Part shown: piece by piece, positions 48,991 through 58,442 of the stretch
Position numbering within the stretch: position 1 is the first letter of the stretch
Layout of the letters: each line of letters begins with the position of its first letter
Source: Burkholderia sp. D-99
GTDB lineage: Bacteria; Pseudomonadota; Gammaproteobacteria; Burkholderiales; Burkholderiaceae
Length of the DNA stretch: 64,000 nt
NCBI RefSeq assembly: GCF_011605345.1
Contig: NZ_JAAOXM010000003.1
Location: 310,001-374,000, forward strand
Reading direction: 5' to 3'
Notes under the pieces: generated by a model
Database searches by the model: none
Seen by the model: the letters and a program-made list of their open reading frames with translations, nothing else
Told to the model about the DNA's origin: nothing
Made by a program: the position numbers and the translations under genes

Positions 48991-50534
48991 GCGTCGCGCG
49001 GGCCCGGCTGCGTCGGGCCGTTCGTCCCGGCCGCAGCCGGCTCGTCGTCGCGCGGCGCCGGCGTATGCGCTGCGCCTTCGACAGGCGCGGCGGCGGGCGG
49101 CGTTGCACCGCCTTCGTCGCGCAGCGTGTCGAGCGGATCGGCGGGCGCGGCGGCCGCATCCTGCGGCTCGGTGACGCCGGTTGCCACCGTCGCGCTCGGC
49201 GCGGCTGCCGCAGCCGGTTCCGCGGCCGCGACGGGCGGCGCGAGATAGCGCAGCGCGAGCGTTTCGTAGAGCGGCGGCGCGAAGAAGCGCGATACGCGAC
49301 TCGATACCAACGCGGTGGCCATCAGCGAAATCACGAGCGCGTGACCGTTGATCATCTCCATCACGATCACGAACGACGTGATCGGCGACTGCGTGACGGC
49401 CGCCATATAGCCGACCATCGCGAGTGCGATCAGCATCGGCAGGCTCATGTTGCTGAACACGACGTGCAGCAGATTGCCGAACCCGGCGCCGATCGACAGC
49501 GACGGTGCGAAGATCCCGCCCGGGATGCCCGGCAGGTACGACGCGACCATCGACACCATTTTCAGGAACGGGTAGAACACCGACAGATGCTGGCTGCCGT
49601 CAAGCAGGCCGCGTGCTTCGGCATAGCCGCTGCCGAAGGTCGTGCCGCCCGATACGAGGCCGACGACGGCGATCGTGAAGCCGCACAGCGCGGCGAACGC
49701 GATCGGCCGCTCGCGATACAGGCCCAGCAGTTGCGCGGGCAGCCAGCGCCCCGTGTTGAGCAGCAGCCAGCAGAACAGGCCGCCCGCGATCCCCGTCACG
49801 ATCGCGGTCACCAGCACGGCGAGCGCCAGCAGTTTCGGGAAATGGGGGCCGGCATCGATCGTACCGAAATACGTGTAGTTGCCGTTCAGGCCGAGCGCGA
49901 CGACGCCGGCGAGGATGATCGCGGTGATCAGCACGCCGCTGGCGCGCGCGGAGAAGCTGCGCGTCAGCTCCTCGATCGCGAATACGATCCCGGCGAGCGG
50001 CGTATTGAACGCAGCCGACAGCCCGGCCGCCGCGCCGGCGAGCACCAGTTGGCGTTCGATCTGCGCGTTCGAGCGCGGGTAGAAGCGCCGCAGGTTGAAC
50101 ATCAGCGCGGCGCCGACCTGCACGGTCGGCCCTTCGCGGCCGATCGTGAAGCCGCCCAGGATGCCGAGGAACGACACCAGCACCTTGCCGAACAGGATGC
50201 GCAGCGTCAGCAGCCGCGAGCCGAACGCGCTCGGGCGCGCATGCAGCGTCGCGATCACCTGCGGGATGCCGCTGCCCTCGGCGCCGCGGAAGAAGCGGCG
50301 CGTGATCCATACCGACACCGCGGCGATTGCCGGCGTCAGCAGCAGCGGCAGCCATGCGGCGTGATCGCGCATCGTGCGGAAGGTTTCGTAGCCCCAGTCG
50401 ATCAGTCGAGCGTAGAGCACCGCCGCGAGGCCGACGACGATCGCGCCCAGCCAGAAGACACCGTACTGGCGCCAGATTCGCAGCGAGCGGCGGGTGAGCG
50501 CGGGAAACAGGGCGGGAAGGGCGGGGCGGGGCAT
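48984..50534 (-). CDS. ClC-family chloride channel/transporter
   Basis: A 516-residue ClC protein with the three anion-selectivity motifs: GSGIPQ, GREGP (ending ILGGFTIGREGPTVQ) and GLSAAFNTPLAG. The core covers about residues 15-430. A C-terminal Ala/Pro/Glu-rich tail of about 90 residues follows and is likely disordered; there are no CBS domains. It moves Cl- (channel or Cl-/H+ antiport) across the inner membrane. The gene is monocistronic and its end overlaps the small lipoprotein gene. Confidence 0.9.
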   Translation of the reverse strand: MPRPALPALFPALTRRSLRIWRQYGVFWLGAIVVGLAAVLYARLIDWGYETFRTMRDHAAWLPLLLTPAIAAVSVWITRRFFRGAEGSGIPQVIATLHARPSAFGSRLLTLRILFGKVLVSFLGILGGFTIGREGPTVQVGAALMFNLRRFYPRSNAQIERQLVLAGAAAGLSAAFNTPLAGIVFAIEELTRSFSARASGVLITAIILAGVVALGLNGNYTYFGTIDAGPHFPKLLALAVLVTAIVTGIAGGLFCWLLLNTGRWLPAQLLGLYRERPIAFAALCGFTIAVVGLVSGGTTFGSGYAEARGLLDGSQHLSVFYPFLKMVSMVASYLPGIPGGIFAPSLSIGAGFGNLLHVVFSNMSLPMLIALAMVGYMAAVTQSPITSFVIVMEMINGHALVISLMATALVSSRVSRFFAPPLYETLALRYLAPPVAAAEPAAAAAPSATVATGVTEPQDAAAAPADPLDTLRDEGGATPPAAAPVEGAAHTPAPRDDEPAAAGTNGPTQPGPRDAQ

Positions 50535-50704
50535 CGGCGCGGGCCATCAGGCAAAGGATCGATTATAAAAAAAACCGGGGCCGCGCAACGGGCGACAGCG
50601 TTTCGCAAGCTTGTAGCATTTTGTTACAAATATAATTCAGGGGTAATGCTCGAAGCGGACATCCGTCGTTAGCATCCCAAGATGGCTGGCTCTTCCCCGC
50701 AAAC

Positions 50705-51703
50705 GTGAAACGTATCCTCATCGTGAAAGTGACGTCGCTCGGCGACGTCGTCCAGACGCTGCCCGTCGTCGCAGATCTGCATCGCGCCTTTCCCGGCGTA
50801 ACGGTCGACTGGGCGGTGGACGAATCGTGCGCGGAGGTCGTGCGCTGGCATCCGGGGGTCAGCCATGTCCTTTGCGCGCCGCTGCGCCGCTTCAAGAAGC
50901 TGCGCAATCGCGGCGATCTGAAGGCGATCTCGGCGTCGATCGGCGCGTTGCGTGCGCACCGCTACGATGCGGTGATCGACCTGCACGGCGTCTACAAGAG
51001 CGCGATCATTTCGATGCTGGCGCGCGCCGCGCGCCGCGTTGGCTACCAGACGCAGGATCTCGGCGAAACGGGCGCCCGTTTCGCGTATTCACACCGTTTC
51101 GGCCCGAGGCCGGACTGCGACGCCTGGCACGGGATGCGCGTGAGCGCGGGCGAGGCGCTCGGCTACGAGCCCGAGGGCGTCGCCACGTACGGCATCGTTC
51201 CGCCGCAGGACGTGAACCTGCCGGCGGCCGTGACCGACGGCGCGCCGTTCATGCTGTTGTTCCATGCGACGTCCAACCCCGACAAGAAATGGCCGGCCGA
51301 CCGTTGGGCCGCGCTCGCCACGCAGATGATGGCGCGCGGCGTGCGCGTGCTGTTGCCATGGGGATCGGCTGCCGAGCATGACGACGCGCAGGACATCGCC
51401 GCGCGCGCGCGGGGCGCGGTCGTGTTGCCTGCGATGAGCGTGCGCGAACTCGGCGCGGCGCTGGGTCGGGCCGCGCTCGTGGTAGGCGTCGATACGGGGT
51501 TCGTGCACATGGCGCATGCGCTGCAGCGGCCGACCGTGATGATTTTCGTCGCGACGTCGCGCCACCATTGCGGTATCGGCGGCGCACCGAACGCACTGTC
51601 GATCGGCGAGCCGGGCGCGATGCCGTCCGTCGAGGAGGCGCTCGACGCGATCGACGCCGTCGGTCCCGCCTACGGCGCGTTGCGCGCGCGGCTGACCGCC
51701 TGA
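50705..51703 (+). CDS. waaC: Lipopolysaccharide heptosyltransferase I (GT9)
   Basis: A 332-residue GT9 transferase. It begins RILIVKVTSLGDVVQTLPVV (acceptor-site loop), with FHATSNPDKKWPADRWAALA and the C-terminal VGVDTGFVHMAHALQRPTV (ADP-heptose binding). It adds the first L-glycero-D-manno-heptose to Kdo2-lipid A. The start is GTG with no obvious ribosome-binding site. TATAAT at 50631 is a possible -10. Other LPS core genes are not in the window. Confidence 0.88.
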   Translation: MKRILIVKVTSLGDVVQTLPVVADLHRAFPGVTVDWAVDESCAEVVRWHPGVSHVLCAPLRRFKKLRNRGDLKAISASIGALRAHRYDAVIDLHGVYKSAIISMLARAARRVGYQTQDLGETGARFAYSHRFGPRPDCDAWHGMRVSAGEALGYEPEGVATYGIVPPQDVNLPAAVTDGAPFMLLFHATSNPDKKWPADRWAALATQMMARGVRVLLPWGSAAEHDDAQDIAARARGAVVLPAMSVRELGAALGRAALVVGVDTGFVHMAHALQRPTVMIFVATSRHHCGIGGAPNALSIGEPGAMPSVEEALDAIDAVGPAYGALRARLTA

Positions 51704-51721
51704 CGCAGCGGGCCGGCCGGT

Positions 51722-51901
51722 TCAGGCGAGCAGCGCCTCGACCGTGAGGACGGCGGCGATCGCCGCCAGATTCGCCAGCAGCGCCTCGAACACGAGGCCG
51801 CGCCACGTCTTCGGCCGGAAGCGCAGCGCGAGCAGTAGCGCGCCACCCAGCGCAAGCGCGAGGATCAGGACGAGATCGGCATTGCCGAGGCGGATGTTCA
51901 T
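51722..51901 (-). CDS. Small membrane protein
   Basis: A 59-residue frame with AAGGAG 8 bases before its ATG. It has two hydrophobic stretches (about 8-27 and 40-58) around a basic FRPKTWRG loop, the pattern of a two-helix inner-membrane protein. Conserved-looking but without a family I can name. Convergent with waaC, 104 bases past the end of no other gene on its strand; the MHS transporter is upstream. Confidence 0.55.
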   Translation of the reverse strand: MNIRLGNADLVLILALALGGALLLALRFRPKTWRGLVFEALLANLAAIAAVLTVEALLA

Positions 51902-52005
51902 GGCGGCGGCTCCTTCGGGGCGGGATCCCGGGGGCGCGCAGCGGCGCACCCAGGATCGAGTATAGGCAGCACCGGCCACCGCACAACCCGGGTCGCCCCG
52001 GAGTC

Positions 52006-53316
52006 TCAGACGAGCGACGCGTCGCGCGTTTCGCGCATCAGCAGCACGCCGATCAGGCTGATTGCCGCTGCGACCGATACATAACCGCCGACCCACGACA
52101 GCCCGCCGCGCGCCGCCAGCAGTTGCGCGATATACGGCGCGATCGACGCGCCGAGGATCCCGCCGAGGTTGTACGCGACGCCCGCGCCCGTATAGCGGAC
52201 GTTGGTCGGGAACAGTTCCGGCAGCAGCGCGCCCATCGGCGCGAACGTCACGCCCATCAGGAACAGCTCGATCGTCAGGAACAGCGCGACGAGCGGCATC
52301 GAGCCGCTGCCGAGCAGCGGCTCCATCGCGAAACCCGACAGTAGCGCGGCGATCGCACCCACGACGAGCACCGGTTTGCGACCGAAGCGGTCGGATGCCC
52401 ACGCGGACAGCGGCGTCGCGAGCCCCATGAACACGACCGCGAAACACAGCAGGCCGAGGAAGCTCTGGCGCGGAATATGCAGCGCCGACACGCCGTACGA
52501 CAGCGAGAACACCGTCGAGATGTAGAACAGCGTGTAGCAGACGACCATCGCGAGCGCACCGAGCAGCGTCGGCTGCCAGTGTTGCGTGACGAGTGTCGCG
52601 ACCGGCACGCGCACGCGCTCGTTGCGATCGATCGCGGCCTGGAACGCGGGCGTTTCGGTGATCTTGAGCCGCACGTACAGGCCGAGCGCGACGAGCACCG
52701 CACTGACCAGGAACGGGATGCGCCAGCCCCAGCTGCGGAACTGCTCGTCGGACAGCGACAGCGCAAGCGCGAAGAACAGGCCGTTCGACATCAGGAAGCC
52801 GACCGACGGCCCGAGCTGCGGGAACATCCCGAACCAGCCGCGCTTGCCTTGCGGCGCATGCTCGGTCGCGAGCAGCGCGGCGCCGCCCCATTCGCCGCCG
52901 AGGCCGATCCCCTGGCCGAAGCGCAGTACGCACAGCAGCACCGGCGCGAGCGCGCCGATCGCGTCGTAGCCGGGCACGAAGCCGATTGCGGTGGTCGACA
53001 CGCCCATCACGAGCAGCGACGCGACGAGCGTCGACTTGCGGCCGATGCGGTCGCCGAAGTGCCCGAACAGGAACGAGCCGATCGGACGTGCGATGAACGC
53101 GATGCCGAACGTGACGAACGCGGACAGCGCCTGTGCGGTCGCGGAACCGTGCGGGAAGAACACGGGGCCGATGACGAGCGCGGCGGCCGTCGCATACACG
53201 TAGAAGTCGTAGAACTCGATCGCGGTGCCGATGAAGCTCGCGAACACGATGCGCCGGTGGCTGACGGCGCCGGCCGAACCGGTTGCGTGAGCAACGGTCG
53301 GGGGGGATGCGGACAT
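52006..53316 (-). CDS. MFS transporter, metabolite:H+ symporter (MHS) family
   Basis: A 436-residue, 12-helix transporter. The N-terminal FASFIGTAIEFYDFYVYA is the MHS signature. FGHFGDRIGRKSTLV (loop 2-3), RFGQGIGLGGEWGGAALLATEHAP (helix 5) and SDRFGRKPVL (loop 8-9) follow. Relatives (ProP, ShiA, KgtP, CitA) import carboxylates, betaine or shikimate with protons; the substrate here is unknown. GGAGAC precedes MSASPPTV. The 301 bases upstream (53317-53617) show no gene. Confidence 0.88.
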   Translation of the reverse strand: MSASPPTVAHATGSAGAVSHRRIVFASFIGTAIEFYDFYVYATAAALVIGPVFFPHGSATAQALSAFVTFGIAFIARPIGSFLFGHFGDRIGRKSTLVASLLVMGVSTTAIGFVPGYDAIGALAPVLLCVLRFGQGIGLGGEWGGAALLATEHAPQGKRGWFGMFPQLGPSVGFLMSNGLFFALALSLSDEQFRSWGWRIPFLVSAVLVALGLYVRLKITETPAFQAAIDRNERVRVPVATLVTQHWQPTLLGALAMVVCYTLFYISTVFSLSYGVSALHIPRQSFLGLLCFAVVFMGLATPLSAWASDRFGRKPVLVVGAIAALLSGFAMEPLLGSGSMPLVALFLTIELFLMGVTFAPMGALLPELFPTNVRYTGAGVAYNLGGILGASIAPYIAQLLAARGGLSWVGGYVSVAAAISLIGVLLMRETRDASLV

Positions 53317-53617
53317 GGATGTCTCCGTTTTGTCGTTGGGGCGGTCGGCTGAGCGTGCGGTCGGGCAGGCGGATGCCTGCCGGGTGCAGCCGAGCGAATG
53401 ATGCGGATGACGCGGTGGCGGCGTGGACGCGCGCCGTGGCGCGGACGTCACCCGCCGGTCGACGATGGAGACGGGTACGTCGCCGCCGCCCGGTGCCGGC
53501 GTGGTCGGCTCGCATGCCGGGTGGGGCGCGCGAACGCGCGCGCGGCGTGATGGCCGCGCGATTGCGGAAAATTATAGCCAGCGCCGCCGCGCACCGGCAA
53601 TCTCGGGCGGCGACCGG

Positions 53618-54109
53618 TCAGTCGATCGATTGCGCCTGCGCCGACGCGGTGCTTTGCAACTGGAAGTGGCCGTCGTCGTTGAAGAGCCAGCCTTCCATCA
53701 TTTCGAGCCGGCCGTTGCCGTCGAGCAGTCGCGACGGCGGCGGCGGCAGCGGCGCCGAGCGGCGCAGCGACGCGAGCGCGAGCGCCTCCGCTTCGCTGTC
53801 GCCGTTGCTGCGATAGACGGACGCGTTGACGAGCCGGCCGCTGCCATCGACGGTGAAGGCCACGACGACGAGCGAACGGAGCATGGCCTGCGGCGTGCCG
53901 CGCAGCATGCCGGACGGATTGCGTTCGGCAACTCGCCGCGCGACTTCGACGCGGTATTGGTCGAGGCTGCCACTGCGGGTGATCGACGGAATCGTCAGGA
54001 TCGAGTGTAGCGACGGAGGCGGTGTGATCGTGCACGCCGCGAGCAGGGCGACGACGGCCAGTGCAACGGCACGCAGCCGGTCGACGCGCGAACGGGGAAG
54101 GGGGCGCAT
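53618..54109 (-). CDS. TonB C-terminal-like lipoprotein
   Basis: A 163-residue protein with a lipoprotein signal peptide (ALAVVALLAAC, lipobox LAAC at about residue 26). The rest resembles the TonB C-terminal fold: YRVEVARRVAERNP, then VVVAFTVDGSGRLVNASVYRSNGD and EALALASLRRSAPLPPPP, the latter typical of TonB/TolA-like domains. It lacks a long Pro-rich spacer and ExbBD partners are not adjacent. Probably an envelope protein of unknown role. Confidence 0.65.
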   Translation of the reverse strand: MRPLPRSRVDRLRAVALAVVALLAACTITPPPSLHSILTIPSITRSGSLDQYRVEVARRVAERNPSGMLRGTPQAMLRSLVVVAFTVDGSGRLVNASVYRSNGDSEAEALALASLRRSAPLPPPPSRLLDGNGRLEMMEGWLFNDDGHFQLQSTASAQAQSID

Positions 54110-54464
54110 GGGAGGCTAGCCAGAAGTGACTATAGAAAAATGATAGGCGCACGGACGCAAGCCGATATCGGGAGAAACGCATAACGGGCGATGCCGGGCG
54201 TTGCGATCGCTGATGACGGGGCGGCGTTCGCCCGCGCATCGCGATGTGACGTGACATGTGACAGCACGCTCGCGCGGCCGCCGCACGTGCGCATCCCGGC
54301 GTGCGTGTTGCAAGGCTGAAAGAAAGGCGAGGCACGTGAGTGGCACGCAGGCACGTGGCGATGGTTCGGCCGTTGCGCGTTGCGCAACGTGAGGGCGCGA
54401 CGGTTGCCGCAGGCAGTACCGCGGCGGGCGCCCGCACAATCGTCAGTGACGCGTGCCGCCAGGT
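54110..54464. other. Gene-free stretch
   Basis: 355 bases. No frame has coding character, and I see no strong hairpin or promoter. Confidence 0.4.
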
Positions 54465-54758
54465 TCAGAAGCCGTGTGTGACGAGTGACAAGATCGACAG
54501 GTCGGGGTGCGTGCCGTCGATGATGCTCTTGCCGATGTGCACGGCTTCGTGGACGGCTTCATCGAGGCTCGCGAAGCTTTCCTCGCCGTCCGCGTGGAAT
54601 GGCACCGCGTGGCCGGGCAAGGCGGGATTCGCGCCCGGATGGCACACGTAGCCGGTGTAGGTGTAGCGCGTGTCGCTGCCGGGCACGGCAGCCGGCACGA
54701 CATGGACCTCGAAGCCTTCGTAATCGACGTGTTCCGTCGGTATCGGCAGTTCGGTCAT
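54465..54758 (-). CDS. Conserved hypothetical protein
   Basis: A 97-residue soluble, acidic protein (MTELPIPTEHVDYEGFEVHV and then YTGYVCHPGANP, FASLDEAVHEAVHIGKSIID). A GGAGAT-like site lies before the ATG. The C-terminal part suggests a small alpha/beta domain common in Burkholderia hypothetical proteins. No function can be given. Confidence 0.6.
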   Translation of the reverse strand: MTELPIPTEHVDYEGFEVHVVPAAVPGSDTRYTYTGYVCHPGANPALPGHAVPFHADGEESFASLDEAVHEAVHIGKSIIDGTHPDLSILSLVTHGF

Positions 54759-54990
54759 GGCGATCTCCGTTTACCGCACGCAGGGGTGGCGCGCACGGTA
54801 TCGAGTACGCGGCGGCGGTCGTGTCGCCGTGTTGATCGAATTCTAGGTGATCGAGCGGCCGGCCGGGAGGCTTCCGGCGTGGTGCGGCGCGACGACGGGC
54901 CGCTGCCCGTGCCCGTGGCTCAGGTGCCGCGCGGGACCTAGTGCGAACGCACGTGCCGTTTCGACGGACGGGTTCGCGCGCGGCGCTGCA

Positions 54991-55386
54991 TCATTGCTTG
55001 CAGCGTGCGTCCTTGCGCTGCACGACGATGATTACCGGGTATTTCTGGCCGTGGTCGAGCTCCACGCGTGCCACGACGGTGAGCGTTGCCGGATCGGAGT
55101 CGTCGTACACGCTGACCTGGTCGTTCCGGAGGTAGGTCACGCCGGTGCAGTTCGACGTGCGTCCGTCGTCCCCTACCTTGCACTGGAGGTCGTTGTCCTT
55201 CAGGTAGTTGTAGGGCGACGGGCTCGCGAGGTATTCGCTCAGGCCGCGCGGCGAGCCGCCGACGCCGGTCACGTATGCGATCGCGCACGACGCTTGCGCG
55301 TCGCTACCGGACGCGGTGTCGGCCGCCGCGTGCGTGCTGACGGCAGCGAGCATCGCGACGAGCGACGAGACGATGAAGGGCTTCAT
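54991..55386 (-). CDS. Secreted hypothetical protein
   Basis: A 131-residue protein with a clear Sec signal peptide (MKPFIVSSLVAMLAAVSTHAAA, cleavage near residue 22). The mature part has four Cys (two likely disulfides) and ends in a basic KDARCKQ. No family recognised. The last gene before the mobile region. Confidence 0.6.
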   Translation of the reverse strand: MKPFIVSSLVAMLAAVSTHAAADTASGSDAQASCAIAYVTGVGGSPRGLSEYLASPSPYNYLKDNDLQCKVGDDGRTSNCTGVTYLRNDQVSVYDDSDPATLTVVARVELDHGQKYPVIIVVQRKDARCKQ

Positions 55387-55697
55387 GACGTGGGTTTCCC
55401 GTTTCGCGAATCGGAGCGCCGGATTGTAACGGCATCCGGCAGGACGCGTCGGAACGTGGAGGAGGGGCATGCGAGGACCAACAAAAAACCCCGTCATTCG
55501 GCGAATGGACGGGGTTTGGCGAACTTCCTGGCGGAAGCGGTGTCCGCTAAGCATCCTTTTGTGACAGGGGTTTGTGGGAATTTGTGCGACTCAACCCACC
55601 AAAGGACCCACCATAAGCGCCGTTGCAGCCATTCTTGTCTTGTCTCCCTATTTAAGGCACGGTAAACGCCCAATAAAGCCCGCGGGGAACGCCGAAC
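55387..55697. other. Junction region between core genome and mobile DNA
   Basis: 311 bases. A terminator-like hairpin lies at 55486-55516; from about 55560 onward base composition drops toward AT and codon style changes. An attachment site could be here, but I found no tRNA end or repeat that proves it. Confidence 0.4.
55486..55516. terminator. Terminator-like hairpin
   Basis: AAACCCCGTC and GACGGGGTTT arms around an imperfect inner stem (ATTCG/CGAAT), with an A-run on the left side giving six T residues on the minus strand. Confidence 0.65.
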
Positions 55698-56357
55698 ATG
55701 AAATGTCCGCACTGCAGCGTCGAGGTCCACGACACGCGAACGGAAACCCTCATTGCGTTTGACGACGAAGATTCTCACGTTCTGGACGGTGACACAGTCT
55801 GGCTAGCTTCCGCGATGCAGTGTCCTTCCTGCAGGGCCCCTATTATTTATCTGGGGAGCGCTGACACACAGCAGGAGAATGAAAAGACACCTGCGTTTCT
55901 GGCCTATCCACGTGTGATCAACAGATCGAAGCCGCCACAGCAGGTGCCGGCACATATCGCGGAAGACTACGTCGAAGCCTGCCTCGTATTGAGCGATAGC
56001 CCGAAAGCCTCGGCAGCATTGAGCCGGCGATGCTTGCAGACAGTGCTACGGGAGCACGGTTACGCGCAACGAGACCTCGCCCCAGCCATCCAAGCGGCGC
56101 TCGATTCGGGAACCTTGCCGGCCCTGGTTGCTGAAAGTCTCGATGCAATCAGAAACATCGGCAACTTCGCAGCGCATCCGATGAAAGACACCAATACCGG
56201 CGCCATCCTCCCCGTCGCGGCCGAAGAGGCAGAATGGAATCTCGAGGTCTTGTCCGATTTGTTCGATTTCTATTACGTACAGCCGGCGCGGGTGGAAGCC
56301 CGGCGAGCCGCGCTCAATGCAAAACTAGAAGCTGCCGGTAAGCCCCCGATGAAGTGA
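55698..56357 (+). CDS. DUF4145-domain protein
   Basis: A 219-residue soluble protein. It begins with a zinc ribbon (MKCPHC and, at about residue 40, MQCPSC). A helical DUF4145-like domain (about 85-200) follows, with ALSRRCLQTVLREHGY and LDAIRNIGNFAAHPMKD, the R-N-x-G-N-x-x-A-H-P hallmark. DUF4145 proteins are frequent in mobile and defence islands and on some restriction enzymes; function unknown. Lower GC than the core genes. Confidence 0.7.
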   Translation: MKCPHCSVEVHDTRTETLIAFDDEDSHVLDGDTVWLASAMQCPSCRAPIIYLGSADTQQENEKTPAFLAYPRVINRSKPPQQVPAHIAEDYVEACLVLSDSPKASAALSRRCLQTVLREHGYAQRDLAPAIQAALDSGTLPALVAESLDAIRNIGNFAAHPMKDTNTGAILPVAAEEAEWNLEVLSDLFDFYYVQPARVEARRAALNAKLEAAGKPPMK

Positions 56358-56644
56358 AGTCGGTGTTCTCGCAGCACTTGATCAGATCGGGCGTCGCCGT
56401 CGTTGCGACTCTGGATAGGCGGTGCATTGTGCACCGTGCCGCAGCGGCTTGCCTAGCAAGCATTCCAATGAATGCAGCACGAATTTTTCATCGTTTGGTT
56501 TGTTGCGGTGTGGTGCACGAAAATGGTTTTTGAATCAGCCGCTTGCGCTGCCTTTGGCGCACGAATGGTCCGTGCGTCATGTCTGTGTCGAATCGAGGGG
56601 GCAATCTGACTTGCAAATCGGGGACGAACAAGGAGCGCTACGGA

Positions 56645-57133
56645 ATGGATATTCAAGATGGCCTTGCGGAAAACGCGCTAGACAGAGAGCTGGCGCAGCG
56701 GCGCGCCGCTCGCTCCATGCTTGACCAATGGTGGGAGCGATTGTCGGAGCGCTCATCAACATGGGACCTCGAGACAGTCAAGCATCTGGTCGTTCTGAAT
56801 GCGGCCGGCCTCGCCGGCGCTGCCACCTTATTGGCGGGCGCAAAGCCGCCACATTCAAAATGGATCGGCGCCGCGACATTGCTCGGCTACGGACTCGGCG
56901 TTGTTCTCGCGATACTGAATATGTATCTCGCATCAGTGAGCTTTAGCAGGATGCTCGACGAGGTCAAATCGCGGATGGTCGAAGTGGGGGATTTGTCTAA
57001 GCCGATAGACCATGTATACGACCGCCTCACTGCCGGAAGGAGAATCAACATTGCTGGTCAGGTATGCGGGTGGGGAAGTGCGATTTTTGCTATTGGCAGC
57101 ACGCTCACGATCGGCTTTAGCCTCGTCAACTGA
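56645..57133 (+). CDS. Small membrane protein of mobile region
   Basis: A 162-residue protein with AAGGAG before the ATG. The first 45 residues are charged and helical; three hydrophobic helices follow (about 50-68, 75-97 and 135-157) with a basic, cytoplasmic-looking loop between the last two. No family recognised. The next gene starts 12 bases later, so they are probably co-transcribed. Some membrane proteins beside HTH genes in such islands act in phage exclusion, but nothing here proves that. The 287 bases upstream (56358-56644) hold no clear gene. Confidence 0.55.
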   Translation: MDIQDGLAENALDRELAQRRAARSMLDQWWERLSERSSTWDLETVKHLVVLNAAGLAGAATLLAGAKPPHSKWIGAATLLGYGLGVVLAILNMYLASVSFSRMLDEVKSRMVEVGDLSKPIDHVYDRLTAGRRINIAGQVCGWGSAIFAIGSTLTIGFSLVN

Positions 57134-57145
57134 CCGGCATATCTG

Positions 57146-57814
57146 ATGAGCGATACGAGCAAGCTTGATAACTTGGTGCGACGGCTTCGAGCTCGCGTGG
57201 AGCGGAGCGCGAGTCGCGAGCAGTCTCTCGACTGGAAGGCCGCGGATGCGATCGACCACCTGCAGGCTGAATGTGCGAGGTTGGAGGCCGAAACGCGATC
57301 ATTGCGGAGAGAGAGGACGGAAGCGGAGCAACATGCCGCCACCGCGCCCGCGCAACCGCCGGCGGATGTCGGAGTGTCGGAATCGCATGCAGCGTCGACG
57401 GCGCACGCTCTTGGCTTGCAAGAGGCGGCGGAGTTGCTCAACGTCTCTTACTCAACCGTTTTCGCGAATAGGCGAGCCCTGGGCTTTTTCCAGGTTGGGC
57501 GCCAGTGGCGTATATGGCCGGAAACTCTGCGGGAGGAACTGGGGCAGCGAACGAAGAAATTGAGTTCCAGTGAGCCTCGTATTGATCCCGGGGCGCCGGC
57601 CGATCGGGTGCAGCCCCTTCGGCCGCATAGTTTGTCGCAGTCCGCGCGCCAGGCGCAGAAAGAATTTGCTGCTTTGCTGAAGCCTGCGATCGAACGCCGG
57701 AATAGCGCAGCAAGACGTGGCGATCAGATAGCAGCTGCTCGACAGGCGGAAATTCTCGCAGAGTATGAAAAGCTGGTTGGTCTTCCGCCGAAAAAGTCAC
57801 GTAAGAAGACCTGA
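57146..57814 (+). CDS. Coiled-coil/helix-turn-helix protein
   Basis: A 222-residue protein. A charged coiled coil (about 1-70), then a MerR/excisionase-type helix-turn-helix (LGLQEAAELLNVSYSTVFANRR, about 90-125, with a GRQWRIWPETL wing), then a basic C-terminal helical region. It probably binds DNA as a regulator or accessory factor of the element. The N-terminal coil is unusual for an excisionase. Confidence 0.55.
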   Translation: MSDTSKLDNLVRRLRARVERSASREQSLDWKAADAIDHLQAECARLEAETRSLRRERTEAEQHAATAPAQPPADVGVSESHAASTAHALGLQEAAELLNVSYSTVFANRRALGFFQVGRQWRIWPETLREELGQRTKKLSSSEPRIDPGAPADRVQPLRPHSLSQSARQAQKEFAALLKPAIERRNSAARRGDQIAAARQAEILAEYEKLVGLPPKKSRKKT

Positions 57815-57891
57815 CTTGGCCGGGAGCGTAATTTTGCGCATTCCTATAGAGCGGCAGTACCGCGCTCATCATTGCTTCAGAGGCGAGGGAG

Positions 57892-58236
57892 ATGGCGAGC
57901 GACGATTCCAAAAAACCTGGTGGGCGCCGCATCAGCGCGAAAGAGGCCGCTGAGTTTCTGGGCGTGCCATATCAAAACATTAGCCGGATCGATCGCCAAG
58001 GTGAATACATCAAACGGTACCGGCTCGGCCACAAGACGTATGTGTATGACCTGGATTCGCTGCACGCGTTTCTCGAGGCAAAGCTCGTCAGACCGCACGC
58101 GCGAATCGATCGACCTCGACAGGCAGCCAAGGCGAGGCGCGTGACGATCAGCTCCCCCGAAGTGACTAGATCCCCGTTACAGGAATTTCTTCGCGAACAG
58201 ATCCGTAAAGCCGACCCGAAAAAGAAGAGCAAGTGA
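57892..58236 (+). CDS. Excisionase-like helix-turn-helix protein
   Basis: A 114-residue, basic protein. RISAKEAAEFLGVPYQNISRI is a helix-turn-helix like those of phage excisionases and MerR-type regulators, with YVYDLDSLHAFLEAKL as the wing. The C-terminus is Lys-rich. It ends about 80 bases from the tRNA-fMet terminator, the kind of place excisionases occupy near an attachment site, but no integrase is adjacent on this side. Confidence 0.55.
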   Translation: MASDDSKKPGGRRISAKEAAEFLGVPYQNISRIDRQGEYIKRYRLGHKTYVYDLDSLHAFLEAKLVRPHARIDRPRQAAKARRVTISSPEVTRSPLQEFLREQIRKADPKKKSK

Positions 58237-58316
58237 CAGCAGCGAATCTTGGAGACTCGCTGTGCACCGCATCCCCGTATGTCGCAGGGGAACTATGCGC
58301 GCAGTTCCTCTCGGGT

Positions 58317-58353
58317 AAAAACAAAAGCCCGCTTGCTTTCGCAGAGCGGGCTT
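58317..58353 (-). terminator. Rho-independent terminator of tRNA-fMet
   Basis: On the minus strand AAGCCCGCT pairs with AGCGGGCTT, then a T-rich tail (TTTTGTTTTT). It begins 7 bases after the tRNA. Confidence 0.88.
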
Positions 58354-58359
58354 CAATGT

Positions 58360-58436
58360 TGGTTGCGGGGATAGGATTTGAACCTATGACCTTCGGGTTA
58401 TGAGCCCGACGAGCTGCCAGACTGCTCCACCCCGCG
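58360..58436 (-). tRNA. Initiator tRNA-fMet, anticodon CAT
   Basis: A 77-base tRNA with encoded CCA. The first base C cannot pair with position 72 (A), and the anticodon stem has the three consecutive G:C pairs GGG-CTCATAA-CCC, the two features that mark initiator tRNA. The T-arm is ATAGG-TTCAAAT-CCTAT. Confidence 0.96.
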
Positions 58437-58442
58437 GCGCGA

